Shown here: positions 36,869 to 45,307 of the stretch, piece after piece
Layout of the letters: every line of letters begins with the position of its first letter
Numbering within the stretch: the first letter of the stretch is position 1
Assembly: GCA_947456625.1 (NCBI GenBank)
Contig: CANGQJ010000005.1
Location: 88,699 to 152,698, forward strand
Direction: 5' to 3'
Origin: Bacteroidota bacterium
GTDB lineage: Bacteria > Bacteroidota > Bacteroidia > Chitinophagales > Chitinophagaceae
Length of the DNA: 64,000 nt
Notes under the pieces: model-generated
Told to the model about the DNA's origin: nothing
The model's database searches: none
What the model saw: only the letters and a program-made list of their open reading frames with translations
Program-made: the position numbers and the translations under genes

Positions 36869-36876
36869 TAATTTTG
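36869..36876 (+). promoter_or_regulatory. Bacteroidota-type -7 box
   Basis: TAATTTTG matches TAnnTTTG and ends only 7 bases before the ATG at 36884, implying a very short 5' leader if used. Confidence 0.4.
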
Positions 36877-36883
36877 TACCTAC

Positions 36884-37546
36884 ATGAGAAAGTCAATTTT
36901 ATACTTATTTATAGCATTTTTAGGCATCATGCCTAATATGGCAAAGGCGCAACAGCCAACTACAGGTAGCCCAAACATATACCGCGATTCCGTTGTTCAA
37001 TTATACGGCGTTGTAATGACTGCAGATAGCTTAAAAGCAATCCCTTTTGCAAGTGTGGTTGTGAATAAAAAAGGAAGGGGAACCATTACCAATAACGACG
37101 GTGTATTCTCTATTGCCGTAAATAAAGGCGAACACATTACTTTTACTTGTATTGGTTTTAAAGACAGAACCATAACCATTCCAAAAAATTTAGAGGGCAA
37201 CCAATATAGTGTTATTCAGTTAATGGTTAACGATACCAATTTCTTGCCCGCTACTATTTTAAAGCCCCGTCCTACTCGTGCACAATTTGAACGTGATTTT
37301 GTAAATGCAAAAGTAGACGACGACCTTTACGAAACAGCGAAAAAAAATACCAGCGAAAGTCAAAAGAGAATTATTCTTGCTAGCTTACCAAGAGATGGTA
37401 AAGAGGCCGTTGGCGCTTCACTTACCAATCAAGCTTCCAAATATTATTATTCAGGACAATTGCCTCCTATGAATATTTTAAACCCAGCAGCTTGGAAAAG
37501 CTTTATAGACTCTTGGAAGCGTGGTGATTATAAATCCAAAAACTAA
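36884..37546 (+). CDS. Exported CarboxypepD regulatory-like domain protein
   Basis: A 220-residue secreted protein: signal peptide (MRKSILYLFIAFLGIMPNMAKAQ), then a carboxypeptidase-regulatory-like / DUF4480-type beta domain of about 80 residues (LYGVVMTADSLKAIPFASVV, GTITNNDGVFSIAV, ITFTCIGFKDRTITIP) as found at the start of TonB receptors. The last ~110 residues have no family I recognise; they are helical and polar. No receptor is attached. The stop at 37544-37546 lies 4 bp before the next ATG, so it is probably co-transcribed with the dehydrogenase gene. Confidence 0.75.
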   Translation: MRKSILYLFIAFLGIMPNMAKAQQPTTGSPNIYRDSVVQLYGVVMTADSLKAIPFASVVVNKKGRGTITNNDGVFSIAVNKGEHITFTCIGFKDRTITIPKNLEGNQYSVIQLMVNDTNFLPATILKPRPTRAQFERDFVNAKVDDDLYETAKKNTSESQKRIILASLPRDGKEAVGASLTNQASKYYYSGQLPPMNILNPAAWKSFIDSWKRGDYKSKN

Positions 37547-37550
37547 TTAC

Positions 37551-38396
37551 ATGAAAAAAATTGCTGTAATTGGCGCTGGCACAATGGGGAATGGTATTGC
37601 ACATGTATTTGCACAAAAAAAATATCAAGTACATTTAATAGACACTCAAAAAACTGCTTTAGAAAAAGCAATCACAACCATTAGTGGCAATTTAGATAGG
37701 CAAATTAAAAAAGAACTTATTACCGCTTCTGACAAATTAAACACATTAAATAGAATTACCAGTTTCACTTCCATTGAACAAGGTGTTTTAGATGTTGATT
37801 CAGTAATTGAAGCTGCAACCGAACAAAGTGATATTAAAAAAAGCATTTTTAAGCAAATTGACCAGTACGCAAAACCATCCTGCATATTAGCCAGCAATAC
37901 CTCCTCTATTTCAATTACTGCATTGGCAATGGTTACAAGCCGTCCTGAAAAAGTAATTGGCATGCATTTTATGAATCCAGTGCCTGTTATGAAATTAGTT
38001 GAGATTATAAATGGAGCCCAAACTAATGAGGATACTACAAAAACTATTGTTGAGCTTGCTGGCTTAATTGATAAAATTCCATGTGTTGTAAAAGATGCTC
38101 CTGGCTTTATTGCCAACCGAATTTTAATGCCTATGATAAATGAAGCAATTCATGCGCTACATGAAGGCATTAGTGACGCTGCAACCATTGATCAAATTAT
38201 GAAACTAGGAATGGCACATCCAATGGGCCCTTTGCAATTAGCCGACTATATTGGATTAGATGTTTGCAAAAACATTCTTGAAATAATGCAGGAAGGATTT
38301 AAGGATATTAAATATGCACCTTGTAGTTTATTAGTTCAAATGGTTCAGGATGGAAAATTAGGTGTAAAAACTGGACAAGGATTTTACAAATACTAA
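37551..38396 (+). CDS. 3-hydroxyacyl-CoA (3-hydroxybutyryl-CoA) dehydrogenase
   Basis: The ATG at 37551 gives 281 residues, the size of single-function 3-hydroxybutyryl-CoA dehydrogenases. The NAD-binding motif GAGTMGNGIAHVFA is at the N terminus, followed by VIEAATEQ, ASNTSSISITALA, the catalytic HFMNPVPVMKLVEI and DAPGFIANRILMPMINEA. It reversibly oxidises 3-hydroxyacyl-CoA in short-chain fatty acid or butanoate metabolism. It overlaps the convergent YigZ-family gene by four bases. Confidence 0.93.
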   Translation: MKKIAVIGAGTMGNGIAHVFAQKKYQVHLIDTQKTALEKAITTISGNLDRQIKKELITASDKLNTLNRITSFTSIEQGVLDVDSVIEAATEQSDIKKSIFKQIDQYAKPSCILASNTSSISITALAMVTSRPEKVIGMHFMNPVPVMKLVEIINGAQTNEDTTKTIVELAGLIDKIPCVVKDAPGFIANRILMPMINEAIHALHEGISDAATIDQIMKLGMAHPMGPLQLADYIGLDVCKNILEIMQEGFKDIKYAPCSLLVQMVQDGKLGVKTGQGFYKY

Positions 38397-39004
38397 ATAG
38401 CAAGCGTAGATTTAAAAAGCACACCTTGCATATCCGCAACCTTGTTAATTACTTCCTCTAATCTGTTTTTAGGTACTCCTATTTTAAGTTCTATAAACAA
38501 CTGTGCAGTTTGTTCAACAACCGAACAATTGTATTGCTTCACAAGCAGCATCACTTCATTCATTTTTTGGTAATCGAAGCTTAAAACATATTCTACTTCT
38601 ACAGGTTTCTGAATAATTGGTGCAAGTTGCAAAGCCAATGAAGTAGCTGTTTTATATGCGTTTATTAAACCTGGTACCCCCAATAAAGTGCCGCCAAAAT
38701 AACGCACAACCACCACTAAAATATTGGTAAGTTGTTTACTGTCTATTTGACCTAAAATTGGCCTTCCTGCCGAGCCAGATGGTTCTCCGTCATCACTTAC
38801 TCTAAAGGTGGATCCGTCCACTCCAATACGATATGCTAAACAATGATGTACCGCTTTAGGATGTTCTTTTTTTAATAATGCTAAATGCTTTTTACACGCT
38901 TCTATACTTGTTACTGGGAAACTATAGGCTAAAAACTTGCTGCCCCTATCCTTAAATTCGGCCAAAGCAGGTTGTTGTATGGTATTGTAAAAAAATAGCT
39001 CCAT
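38393..39004 (-). CDS. IMPACT/YigZ family protein
   Basis: The protein (203 aa) belongs to the UPF0029/YigZ-IMPACT family: DRGSKFLAYSFPVTS, the HHCLAYRIG motif, the SDDGEPSGSAGRPIL signature and VVRYFGGTLLGVPGLI, then a C-terminal ferredoxin-like domain. The bacterial role is unclear; family members contact translation factors or nucleic acids in eukaryotes. It is monocistronic, divergent from prmC. Confidence 0.9.
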   Translation of the reverse strand: MELFFYNTIQQPALAEFKDRGSKFLAYSFPVTSIEACKKHLALLKKEHPKAVHHCLAYRIGVDGSTFRVSDDGEPSGSAGRPILGQIDSKQLTNILVVVVRYFGGTLLGVPGLINAYKTATSLALQLAPIIQKPVEVEYVLSFDYQKMNEVMLLVKQYNCSVVEQTAQLFIELKIGVPKNRLEEVINKVADMQGVLFKSTLAI

Positions 39005-39070
39005 GAATGATAAGTAAATAATATCTGCGCAAAGCTAACTCATAATGATCAATCATTTGTAACATTGCAT

Positions 39071-39922
39071 ATGAGTTTACAGGATCAAAAACAAATTATC
39101 AAGCAAGCATTAAAAGAGGTGTATGAGCCCATTGAACTAAATAGTTTAATTGCCATATTAATGGAGCATATTACTGGATACAACCAAATACAGCAAGCAG
39201 TTAACAAAGCGCAGTTGCTAGATAAAAAACAAGAAACACAATTAACAAAAGCAATTGAATTATTGAAATTAGGAATGCCCATTCAATATATCACCGGTAA
39301 GGCTTGGTTTATGGGAAATGAAATAATGGTGAATGAAAATGTATTAATCCCAAGACCAGAAACCGAAGAACTTGTGGAATGGGTTATTGAATATGCAAAT
39401 ATCATAAACAAGCCTTTACAAATTTTAGACATTGGTACTGGATCGGGTTGCATTGCAACAAGTGTAAAATTAGCATTACCCAATTGTATGGTAGCCGGAC
39501 TTGATATTAGCGAAGCAGCTTTAAGTATAGCTATACAAAATGCAAACAAATTACAAGCCGATATAAGTTGGATGCAAGAAAATATATTAGACACCGCTTA
39601 TCTTCCTAACAAGTTTGATATTATAATAAGCAACCCGCCATATATTCCGTTTAAGGAAAACATAAATATGCAAGTGCAAGTAAAAAACTTTGAGCCAAAT
39701 ATTGCACTTTTTGTAACAAACGAAGATCCGCTTATTTTTTACAGAACAATTGCAAGATTAGGAAAACAATATTTAAACCCAAATGGACAACTATTTTTTG
39801 AAATGCATTATGATCAAGGAAAGGCATTGCTAGCCTTATTTGACGAAATGGGATATCATGCTGAGCTTAAACAGGACATGTTTGGCAAAGACAGAATGCT
39901 TAGAGCAAGTCTTAAAAAATAA
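39071..39922 (+). CDS. prmC: Peptide chain release factor glutamine methyltransferase
   Basis: PrmC methylates the Gln of the GGQ motif in RF1 and RF2. From the ATG at 39071 it is 283 residues, with an N-terminal helical domain, the LIPRPETEELVEW segment, SAM-binding LDIGTGSGCIA and the catalytic motif ISNPPYIP. The TTG at 39065 would add only two residues. prfA is not nearby. Confidence 0.94.
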   Translation: MSLQDQKQIIKQALKEVYEPIELNSLIAILMEHITGYNQIQQAVNKAQLLDKKQETQLTKAIELLKLGMPIQYITGKAWFMGNEIMVNENVLIPRPETEELVEWVIEYANIINKPLQILDIGTGSGCIATSVKLALPNCMVAGLDISEAALSIAIQNANKLQADISWMQENILDTAYLPNKFDIIISNPPYIPFKENINMQVQVKNFEPNIALFVTNEDPLIFYRTIARLGKQYLNPNGQLFFEMHYDQGKALLALFDEMGYHAELKQDMFGKDRMLRASLKK

Positions 39923-39930
39923 ATTGAAAA

Positions 39931-40329
39931 CTAATGCGTAGGGTCAACAGCAACAACGGGAGTAGCTCCTAATTTTTTTATTATTTGCATTACCTGTATG
40001 GTCACCCCTAAATTAGCAACGCTGTCCCCATTAATTACCACTGAAGGCTTATCGGTTTCTTTGTCCAAAAATGCTTTTAACTGATTAGGAAGTGAATCCA
40101 TAATCACAGGGATTGAACCAATAAATAAATGTTGGTCTTTATCAATGGTTACAACAACGGTTTGTTTTGCTTTAGTATCACTTTCGGATTTTGGATTGGA
40201 AACCTTAATCACATTTGGATTGGCAAGTGTAGATACGATTAGGAAAAACAATAAAAGAATAAACAATATATCATTTAATGCACCAGTATGTACTTCGGGC
40301 TGATCTCTTAAGCGCTTTCTTAAATTCAT
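39931..40329 (-). CDS. ExbD/TolR-type biopolymer transport protein
   Basis: This 132-residue protein has one membrane helix (NDILFILLLFFLIVSTLA, about 19-36) with the functional Asp20 at its start, followed by a periplasmic domain. With the ExbB-like gene 8 bp upstream it forms the proton-driven stator energising TonB receptors or Tol. No TonB or TolB gene is in the window, so ExbD versus TolR cannot be decided. Confidence 0.85.
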   Translation of the reverse strand: MNLRKRLRDQPEVHTGALNDILFILLLFFLIVSTLANPNVIKVSNPKSESDTKAKQTVVVTIDKDQHLFIGSIPVIMDSLPNQLKAFLDKETDKPSVVINGDSVANLGVTIQVMQIIKKLGATPVVAVDPTH

Positions 40330-40337
40330 ATACTTAA

Positions 40338-40988
40338 TTATGAATGCGTTGTTTCTTGTAAAATATCTAAAAAGTCGGCACTTGCAGTTTCCATTTTATT
40401 AGCCGTCTTGTCAATTTGTGTAGATAAATAATTATGTCCCACATAAGCAATAAGACCAATAATTAAACCAGTTGCAGAAGTAATCATTTTGGTGTAAATA
40501 CCGCCAGCAATGGTATTTAAAGTATACTCCCCAGTAGAGGCAATACCATAAAATAATTGCACCATACCCACAATGGTTCCTAAAAAACCAAACATTGGGG
40601 CGATGCCAGCAACCAAAGAAAGAATATTTAAATTACGCTCCATAGAATACATCTCTAACCTACCCACATTTTCCATACTTTTTTCAATGGCATCCAAAGG
40701 TTTTCCAATTCTCATAATTCCTTTTTCAATCATTTTAGCCACTGGGTTGTCGGTATTTTTGGCAATGCTTTTTGCAGCTGTTGTGTTGCCAGCTAATAAA
40801 TGATCCTTAATAATTAGCATGAACTTAGGGTCAATTGCGCCCGCTTTTCTGATGGCCAATAACCTTTCAATAAAAACAAAAATAGCAATTACAAGCAAGG
40901 TATAAAGTGGGTACATAATCCAACCTCCTTTTTGTAACAAGCTTAACAAAGAAATTTTATTTTCAGCAACATCTAACAAAAACAACAT
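40338..40988 (-). CDS. MotA/TolQ/ExbB proton channel family protein
   Basis: The 216-residue protein has three membrane helices (about 22-42, 115-140 and 160-185) and the family core VAGIAPMFGFLGTIVGMVQLF. It is the channel partner of the ExbD-like protein encoded just downstream. Proton flow through ExbB-ExbD powers outer-membrane events; this window contains a TonB-receptor-like barrel at 58.8-61.3 kb that could be a client. Start ATG 40986-40988. Confidence 0.88.
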   Translation of the reverse strand: MLFLLDVAENKISLLSLLQKGGWIMYPLYTLLVIAIFVFIERLLAIRKAGAIDPKFMLIIKDHLLAGNTTAAKSIAKNTDNPVAKMIEKGIMRIGKPLDAIEKSMENVGRLEMYSMERNLNILSLVAGIAPMFGFLGTIVGMVQLFYGIASTGEYTLNTIAGGIYTKMITSATGLIIGLIAYVGHNYLSTQIDKTANKMETASADFLDILQETTHS

Positions 40989-41011
40989 ATGGTTTAATTT
41001 ATTTTTTAAAG

Positions 41012-42271
41012 TTAAATTATTTCTACCAAATTTACCAATACTTCTACGGCCTTTACCATATCTCTAACACCTATCCATTCATGCTTACTATGTATGGCCT
41101 GCATACCAGTAAATATATTGGGCGTTGGCAAACCCAAAAAACTCATTCTACTCCCATCGGTTCCCCCTCTTATTGGAGTAATAATTGGTTTTATTCCTGC
41201 CTTTTCATACGCTTTTATCGCTTTTTCTACAATGTCAGGATGTTGTTTAATAATCTCACCCATATTTCTATATTGCTCCTCAACTTCCATGCTTAATTTT
41301 ACTTTAGAAAAACCTGGATGCGCTTCAACCACTTGCGCTGCAATTTGCATAAGCCTTTGTGCATGCGCTTGTAATTTAGGGGTATCAAAGTCTCTTACTA
41401 AAAATTCAATTTTTGCTTTTTCGGCGCCACCTTGTATTTGATTTGGATGAATAAAGCCAACCCTGCCCTCGGTATGTTCTGGGCACCATTCCTCGTTTGG
41501 CAATGCGGCCACAATTGCACCAGCTACTTTAATTGCATTTTGCATTACTCCTTTAGCAGCACCAGGATGAGCAATCACTCCATTAATATGTAAAGTCAAA
41601 TAATCGGCACTAAAAGTTTCCATTTCAAAACAACCTAATTCACCTCCATCCAATGTATAGCCATAATCTGCTCCTAATTTTACAAAATCCAAGTGATCAG
41701 TTCCTCTTCCCACTTCTTCGTCAGGTGTAAATAAAACTTTTACGGGACCATGATACACATTTTTATTTTCCATTAAAAATTTTGCCAACTCCATAATAAT
41801 AGTAACGCCGGCTTTATCATCTGCGCCAAGTAAAGTGTCGCCCGAGGCAGTAATAATTTCCGACCCTATAAACTGTTTCAAATAAGGATATGATGCTGTT
41901 GTCAAAACCTGTTCCGGATCCTTTGGAAGGGTAATTGGCGCACCTAAATAATTGGAATGTAATATTGGCTCCACACCTGTACCACTGCAATCAGGTGCAG
42001 TATCCACATGGGCGCAAAAACAAATTACTGGCAATGAAGAATTAGCATTATAATGCGGAGGTAAATTGGCTGGAATGGTTGCCATTACATACCCAAAAGC
42101 ATCTACATGTGCATCTTTAATTCCAAGCCCTTGTAATTCGTTTACTAATAAATTAGATAAGTTTTTTTGTTTTTCGGTAGAAGGAAAACTATTACTTTCT
42201 GGATCACTTTGAGTATCAATTTTTACATACCGCATAAACCTTTCTGCCACTTGTAATGTTTGCAATTCCAT
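41012..42271 (-). CDS. pepT: Tripeptide aminopeptidase (peptidase T)
   Basis: PepT removes the N-terminal residue of tripeptides. The 419-residue M20-family protein shows metal-ligand motifs FCAHVDTAPDCSG, LLGADDKAGV and FTPDEEVGRGTDH, and ends with RGGTDGSRMSFLGLPTPNIFTG and a final His in AIHSKHEWIG. Length matches PepT. It is upstream of the ExbB gene by 23 bp, same strand, although a functional tie is not evident. Confidence 0.95.
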   Translation of the reverse strand: MELQTLQVAERFMRYVKIDTQSDPESNSFPSTEKQKNLSNLLVNELQGLGIKDAHVDAFGYVMATIPANLPPHYNANSSLPVICFCAHVDTAPDCSGTGVEPILHSNYLGAPITLPKDPEQVLTTASYPYLKQFIGSEIITASGDTLLGADDKAGVTIIMELAKFLMENKNVYHGPVKVLFTPDEEVGRGTDHLDFVKLGADYGYTLDGGELGCFEMETFSADYLTLHINGVIAHPGAAKGVMQNAIKVAGAIVAALPNEEWCPEHTEGRVGFIHPNQIQGGAEKAKIEFLVRDFDTPKLQAHAQRLMQIAAQVVEAHPGFSKVKLSMEVEEQYRNMGEIIKQHPDIVEKAIKAYEKAGIKPIITPIRGGTDGSRMSFLGLPTPNIFTGMQAIHSKHEWIGVRDMVKAVEVLVNLVEII

Positions 42272-42333
42272 AATTAACTATTTTATTTTATGTACTAATA
42301 AAAATGAAAGGTAAATTGAATTTTGCGAATAAA

Positions 42334-42363
42334 AAAGGCGCTCCAATTTACAGGAACGCCTTT
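42334..42363 (-). terminator. Terminator for the SlyD-like gene
   Basis: On the minus strand AAAGGCG (42357-42363) and CGCCUUU (42334-42340) form a 7-bp stem with an extra inner GGA/TCC pairing, followed by a U run. It lies 35 bp after the stop of the 42398-42853 gene. Confidence 0.75.
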
Positions 42364-42397
42364 GTGAATTTAGCATTATATTGCCTAAATTTTTTTA

Positions 42398-42853
42398 TTA
42401 AAACTCAGTGATAATTTTAGAAGGTGTATCAATGCTTACTAATTCTAAATCAAAAGTTAAATCTTGTCCAGCTAAAGCATGGTTGGCATCTAATACCACC
42501 ACTTCTTCTTTAACTTCAACAACAATTACTTGGAATTGCTGTCCTTGTCCATTGTTCATTGTCAAAGCCATTCCAACTTCAGGGTTTAAATCTGGAGGAA
42601 ATTGTGTTTTTGGAAATTCAACAATCATTTCTGCTTGCTTAGGGCCATAAGCTTCCATAAATGGGATATTAATTGTTTTCTTTTCACCAATTGTCATTCC
42701 TAATACTCCGTTATCAAAACCAGGAATTACCATCCCGCTTCCAACTTCGAATTCCAATGGTGCTCTTCCGTTTGAAGAATCAAAAATCTCACCATTGGTT
42801 AAAGTACCATGATAATGCACTTGAATGGTATCTCCTTTTTTTACTTGTTGCAT
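42398..42853 (-). CDS. FKBP-type peptidyl-prolyl isomerase, SlyD-like
   Basis: A cytoplasmic prolyl isomerase/chaperone of 151 residues. It has the FKBP strands (GDTIQVHYHGTLTNGEIFDS, PLEFEVGSGMVIPGFDNGVLGM) split by the insert-in-flap domain (about 65-130) typical of SlyD, and the closing NHALAGQDLTFDLELV. The metal-binding His-rich tail of E. coli SlyD is absent. Monocistronic, with its own terminator, divergent from fmt. Confidence 0.9.
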   Translation of the reverse strand: MQQVKKGDTIQVHYHGTLTNGEIFDSSNGRAPLEFEVGSGMVIPGFDNGVLGMTIGEKKTINIPFMEAYGPKQAEMIVEFPKTQFPPDLNPEVGMALTMNNGQGQQFQVIVVEVKEEVVVLDANHALAGQDLTFDLELVSIDTPSKIITEF

Positions 42854-42919
42854 ATTGTATTTTTTAAATAAAGCACTTAGGGTGCAAAGGGCAAAAGTAC
42901 ATAATTATGGCAGATAAAC

Positions 42920-42927
42920 TAACTTTG
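42920..42927 (+). promoter_or_regulatory. Bacteroidota-type -7 box for fmt
   Basis: TAACTTTG matches TAnnTTTG and ends only 4 bases before the fmt ATG. If it is the promoter, the fmt mRNA would be leaderless or nearly so. Confidence 0.4.
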
Positions 42928-42931
42928 CAGT

Positions 42932-43864
42932 ATGGACAAAAAACCAAGGATCGTTTTTATGGGTACCCCTGCTTTTGCAGTGGCTTCGTTAAAGGCATTA
43001 TTAGCGACAAATATGAATGTAGTTGGCGTAGTTACAGCTCCCGATAAGCCCAGTGGCAGAGGCTTACAGCTACAACAGAGTGCCGTAAAGCAATTTGCAA
43101 TAGCTCATAATTTGCCTGTATTACAACCCGAAAAATTAAAATCAACCGAGTTTTTTGAGGCGCTTAGCGCATGGAATCCTGAGCTTCAAATAGTAGTGGC
43201 TTTTAGAATGCTACCTGAAAAAATATGGTCACTTCCTCCAATGGGCACCCTTAATGTCCATGGATCCCTTTTGCCACAATACCGTGGTGCTGCACCTATA
43301 AATTGGGCCATTATGAATGGCGAAAAAGAAACTGGTGTTACTACTTTTCAATTACAACATGCCATAGATACAGGTGACATTTTATTACAGGACCACATTC
43401 CAATAACGAGCAATATGACGGCGGGCGAATTACACGATATTATGATGGAAACGGGTGCTCAGTTATTAATTAAAACTTTAAATGGACTCATAAAAGGAAC
43501 TATTCAATCAATTCCTCAAAAAGAAATACTAGACAATTCCGAAATTAAACATGCACCTAAAATTTTTACCAAGGATTGTGAAATAAACTGGCAATTTAGT
43601 GGCAATATCATACACAATCATATCAGAGGCCTTGCTCCTTTTCCTGGAGCCATTACAAAAGTGGATGGCAAAATTGTAAAATTATATAGCACAAATTTTA
43701 TACATGAAGATGTAAAAGAAATACCAGGCACTTTTATGACTGATGGAAAAACTTTTGCAAAATTTGCTTGTAAGGATGGATACTTATTACTAAATGATAT
43801 CCAATGGGAGGGCAAAAAGCGTATGGCAATTAATGATTTTTTAAGGGGCTATAGAAAACCCTAA
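42932..43864 (+). CDS. fmt: Methionyl-tRNA formyltransferase
   Basis: Fmt formylates initiator Met-tRNA with 10-formyl-tetrahydrofolate. The 310-residue protein has FMGTPAFAVASL, VVTAPDKPSGRG, the active site LNVHGSLLPQYRGAAPINW (Asn108, His110) and AIDTGDILLQ with the catalytic Asp, plus the C-terminal tRNA-binding barrel. def is not in the window. It ends 14 bp from the convergent rhodanese-thioredoxin gene. Confidence 0.96.
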   Translation: MDKKPRIVFMGTPAFAVASLKALLATNMNVVGVVTAPDKPSGRGLQLQQSAVKQFAIAHNLPVLQPEKLKSTEFFEALSAWNPELQIVVAFRMLPEKIWSLPPMGTLNVHGSLLPQYRGAAPINWAIMNGEKETGVTTFQLQHAIDTGDILLQDHIPITSNMTAGELHDIMMETGAQLLIKTLNGLIKGTIQSIPQKEILDNSEIKHAPKIFTKDCEINWQFSGNIIHNHIRGLAPFPGAITKVDGKIVKLYSTNFIHEDVKEIPGTFMTDGKTFAKFACKDGYLLLNDIQWEGKKRMAINDFLRGYRKP

Positions 43865-43878
43865 AACTACAACGCAAT

Positions 43879-44577
43879 TTATTTTAATGCACTTGAAAAT
43901 TCGGCCTCACTCACAATGCCTGTTTTTCTCCAAACCTCTTTGCCATTTTTATAAATGATAAAAGTAGGCAACACTTCAAATTGTAAGTGTTTCATTACAT
44001 CCATGTCCACTCCTCCGTCTACAGCTAAAAAGTAAAGCTTGTCTTTGAAATTTGCTTTTATTTTATCAACAGTAGGTAGCATTTTACGGCAAGGTGGGCA
44101 CCAGGTAGCACCAATATCCACCAAAATTAATTTATTGTCATGTACCACTTTTTCAAAATCCACAACACGCATTTGAGTAGTGTTTGTATTTCCTTCCACA
44201 GGTAAATTATTCATTTTCCAGTTACTCATCCCACCTTCTAAATTCGCCACTTTAAACCCTTTTTCTGCTAAATAAGCAGCGGCAGCAGCGCTTCTTCCTC
44301 CTGCTTGGCAATAAACATAAACCATAGCATTTTTATCCAAATGTGTAGTGCGCGATTCAAATTCTTTAGCGTCATTCCAGTTGGCTTGCAATGCATTTTT
44401 GATATGACCACTTTGATACTCCGTTGCAGTTCGCACATCCAATACCTGGGTGCCTTGTAGTTGAATTGCTTTTTGAAAATCTGCCGCTTTTAAAATAGCA
44501 GCATTATTATTTTGTTGAGCACAACTAACTATAAAAACAGCCATTGCAAAAAGGCTGGCACATATTTTACATTTCAT
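43879..44577 (-). CDS. Rhodanese-thioredoxin fusion lipoprotein
   Basis: This 232-residue protein is a two-domain lipoprotein: signal with lipobox and acceptor Cys19 (FIVSC), a rhodanese domain (about 28-125) with active-site Cys90 in YVYCQAGGRSA, and a thioredoxin domain (about 135-232) with WCPPC (Cys160, Cys163). Rhodaneses carry persulfide sulfur; thioredoxin-like domains move electrons or disulfides. Joining the two in the periplasm suggests sulfur transfer or persulfide reduction coupled to thiol redox. It follows the RlpA-like gene by 9 bp. Confidence 0.88.
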   Translation of the reverse strand: MKCKICASLFAMAVFIVSCAQQNNNAAILKAADFQKAIQLQGTQVLDVRTATEYQSGHIKNALQANWNDAKEFESRTTHLDKNAMVYVYCQAGGRSAAAAAYLAEKGFKVANLEGGMSNWKMNNLPVEGNTNTTQMRVVDFEKVVHDNKLILVDIGATWCPPCRKMLPTVDKIKANFKDKLYFLAVDGGVDMDVMKHLQFEVLPTFIIYKNGKEVWRKTGIVSEAEFSSALK

Positions 44578-44586
44578 AATTAAAAA

Positions 44587-45231
44587 TTAGTAAGTAACCG
44601 AAACAGGGAATGTCTTATTATTAATTCCTAAAATTGCTGCAGCAGCGTCATTTAAACGTAATTGAACACTATTGCCAACTTCAGGTAAAGCATTAATTAC
44701 TTTAGCACAAATACTTTTTAAATCGGGAGTAGTAATTCTAACAATAGTACCTATTGGTAACAAATTGGTAAGTACATAAAACTTTTTATCTTCCCAACCG
44801 CTTATGCTTTTAAAAACTGCAGCGGTTCCTTCGATGGTTTGAAAAGAAGCATTTTTATTTTTAGAAGCAAACATGGAAGCAAAATAACCTTCTTTTTCAT
44901 CCTTCTCGGTGTTTTGAACACTTACTTTTCTGATACTATCGGTAACTCTTGCTTTTTCGTTGTTAATTGCTATAATTTGTCTAGGATTACTAAGTTGCTT
45001 TTGACCATTTGCATCAATGGCAACAGTCATTTCATTGGAGTTATCGTAATGACCTCTTGATTTACGCTTCCCTTTTTTAGCAACCAATTTGGAACCTTTC
45101 TTATGGATAGACTTATGCTTTGAACTTGTATGTGTACTATGTTTAACTGTCTTATGCTTGGCAGCAAAGGCATTTTCATTGGCAAATAAGCCAACTCCTA
45201 GTAATAATATGAATATGTACTTGTTAAACAT
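44587..45231 (-). CDS. RlpA-like double-psi beta-barrel protein
   Basis: Start ATG 45229-45231 (MFNKYIFILLLGVGLF signal peptide), 214 residues. A long Lys/His/Ser-rich basic stretch (about 25-70, KHKTVKHSTHTSSKHKS) precedes a C-terminal double-psi beta-barrel (about 130-214: GTAAVFKSISGWEDKKFYVL, LPIGTIVRITTPD, CAKVINALPE, RLNDAAAAILG). RlpA-type domains act on or bind peptidoglycan; the catalytic Asp/His pair of RlpA is not obvious, so enzyme activity is doubtful. The polycationic linker may bind cell wall or LPS. Same strand, 9 bp before the rhodanese-thioredoxin gene. Confidence 0.7.
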   Translation of the reverse strand: MFNKYIFILLLGVGLFANENAFAAKHKTVKHSTHTSSKHKSIHKKGSKLVAKKGKRKSRGHYDNSNEMTVAIDANGQKQLSNPRQIIAINNEKARVTDSIRKVSVQNTEKDEKEGYFASMFASKNKNASFQTIEGTAAVFKSISGWEDKKFYVLTNLLPIGTIVRITTPDLKSICAKVINALPEVGNSVQLRLNDAAAAILGINNKTFPVSVTY

Positions 45232-45307
45232 GGGGGACAAAGGTACAAAAAGCAACTGCAAAGAAAAAGTGAATAAATATATTTAATATTTATTTTATAC
45301 ATAAATA

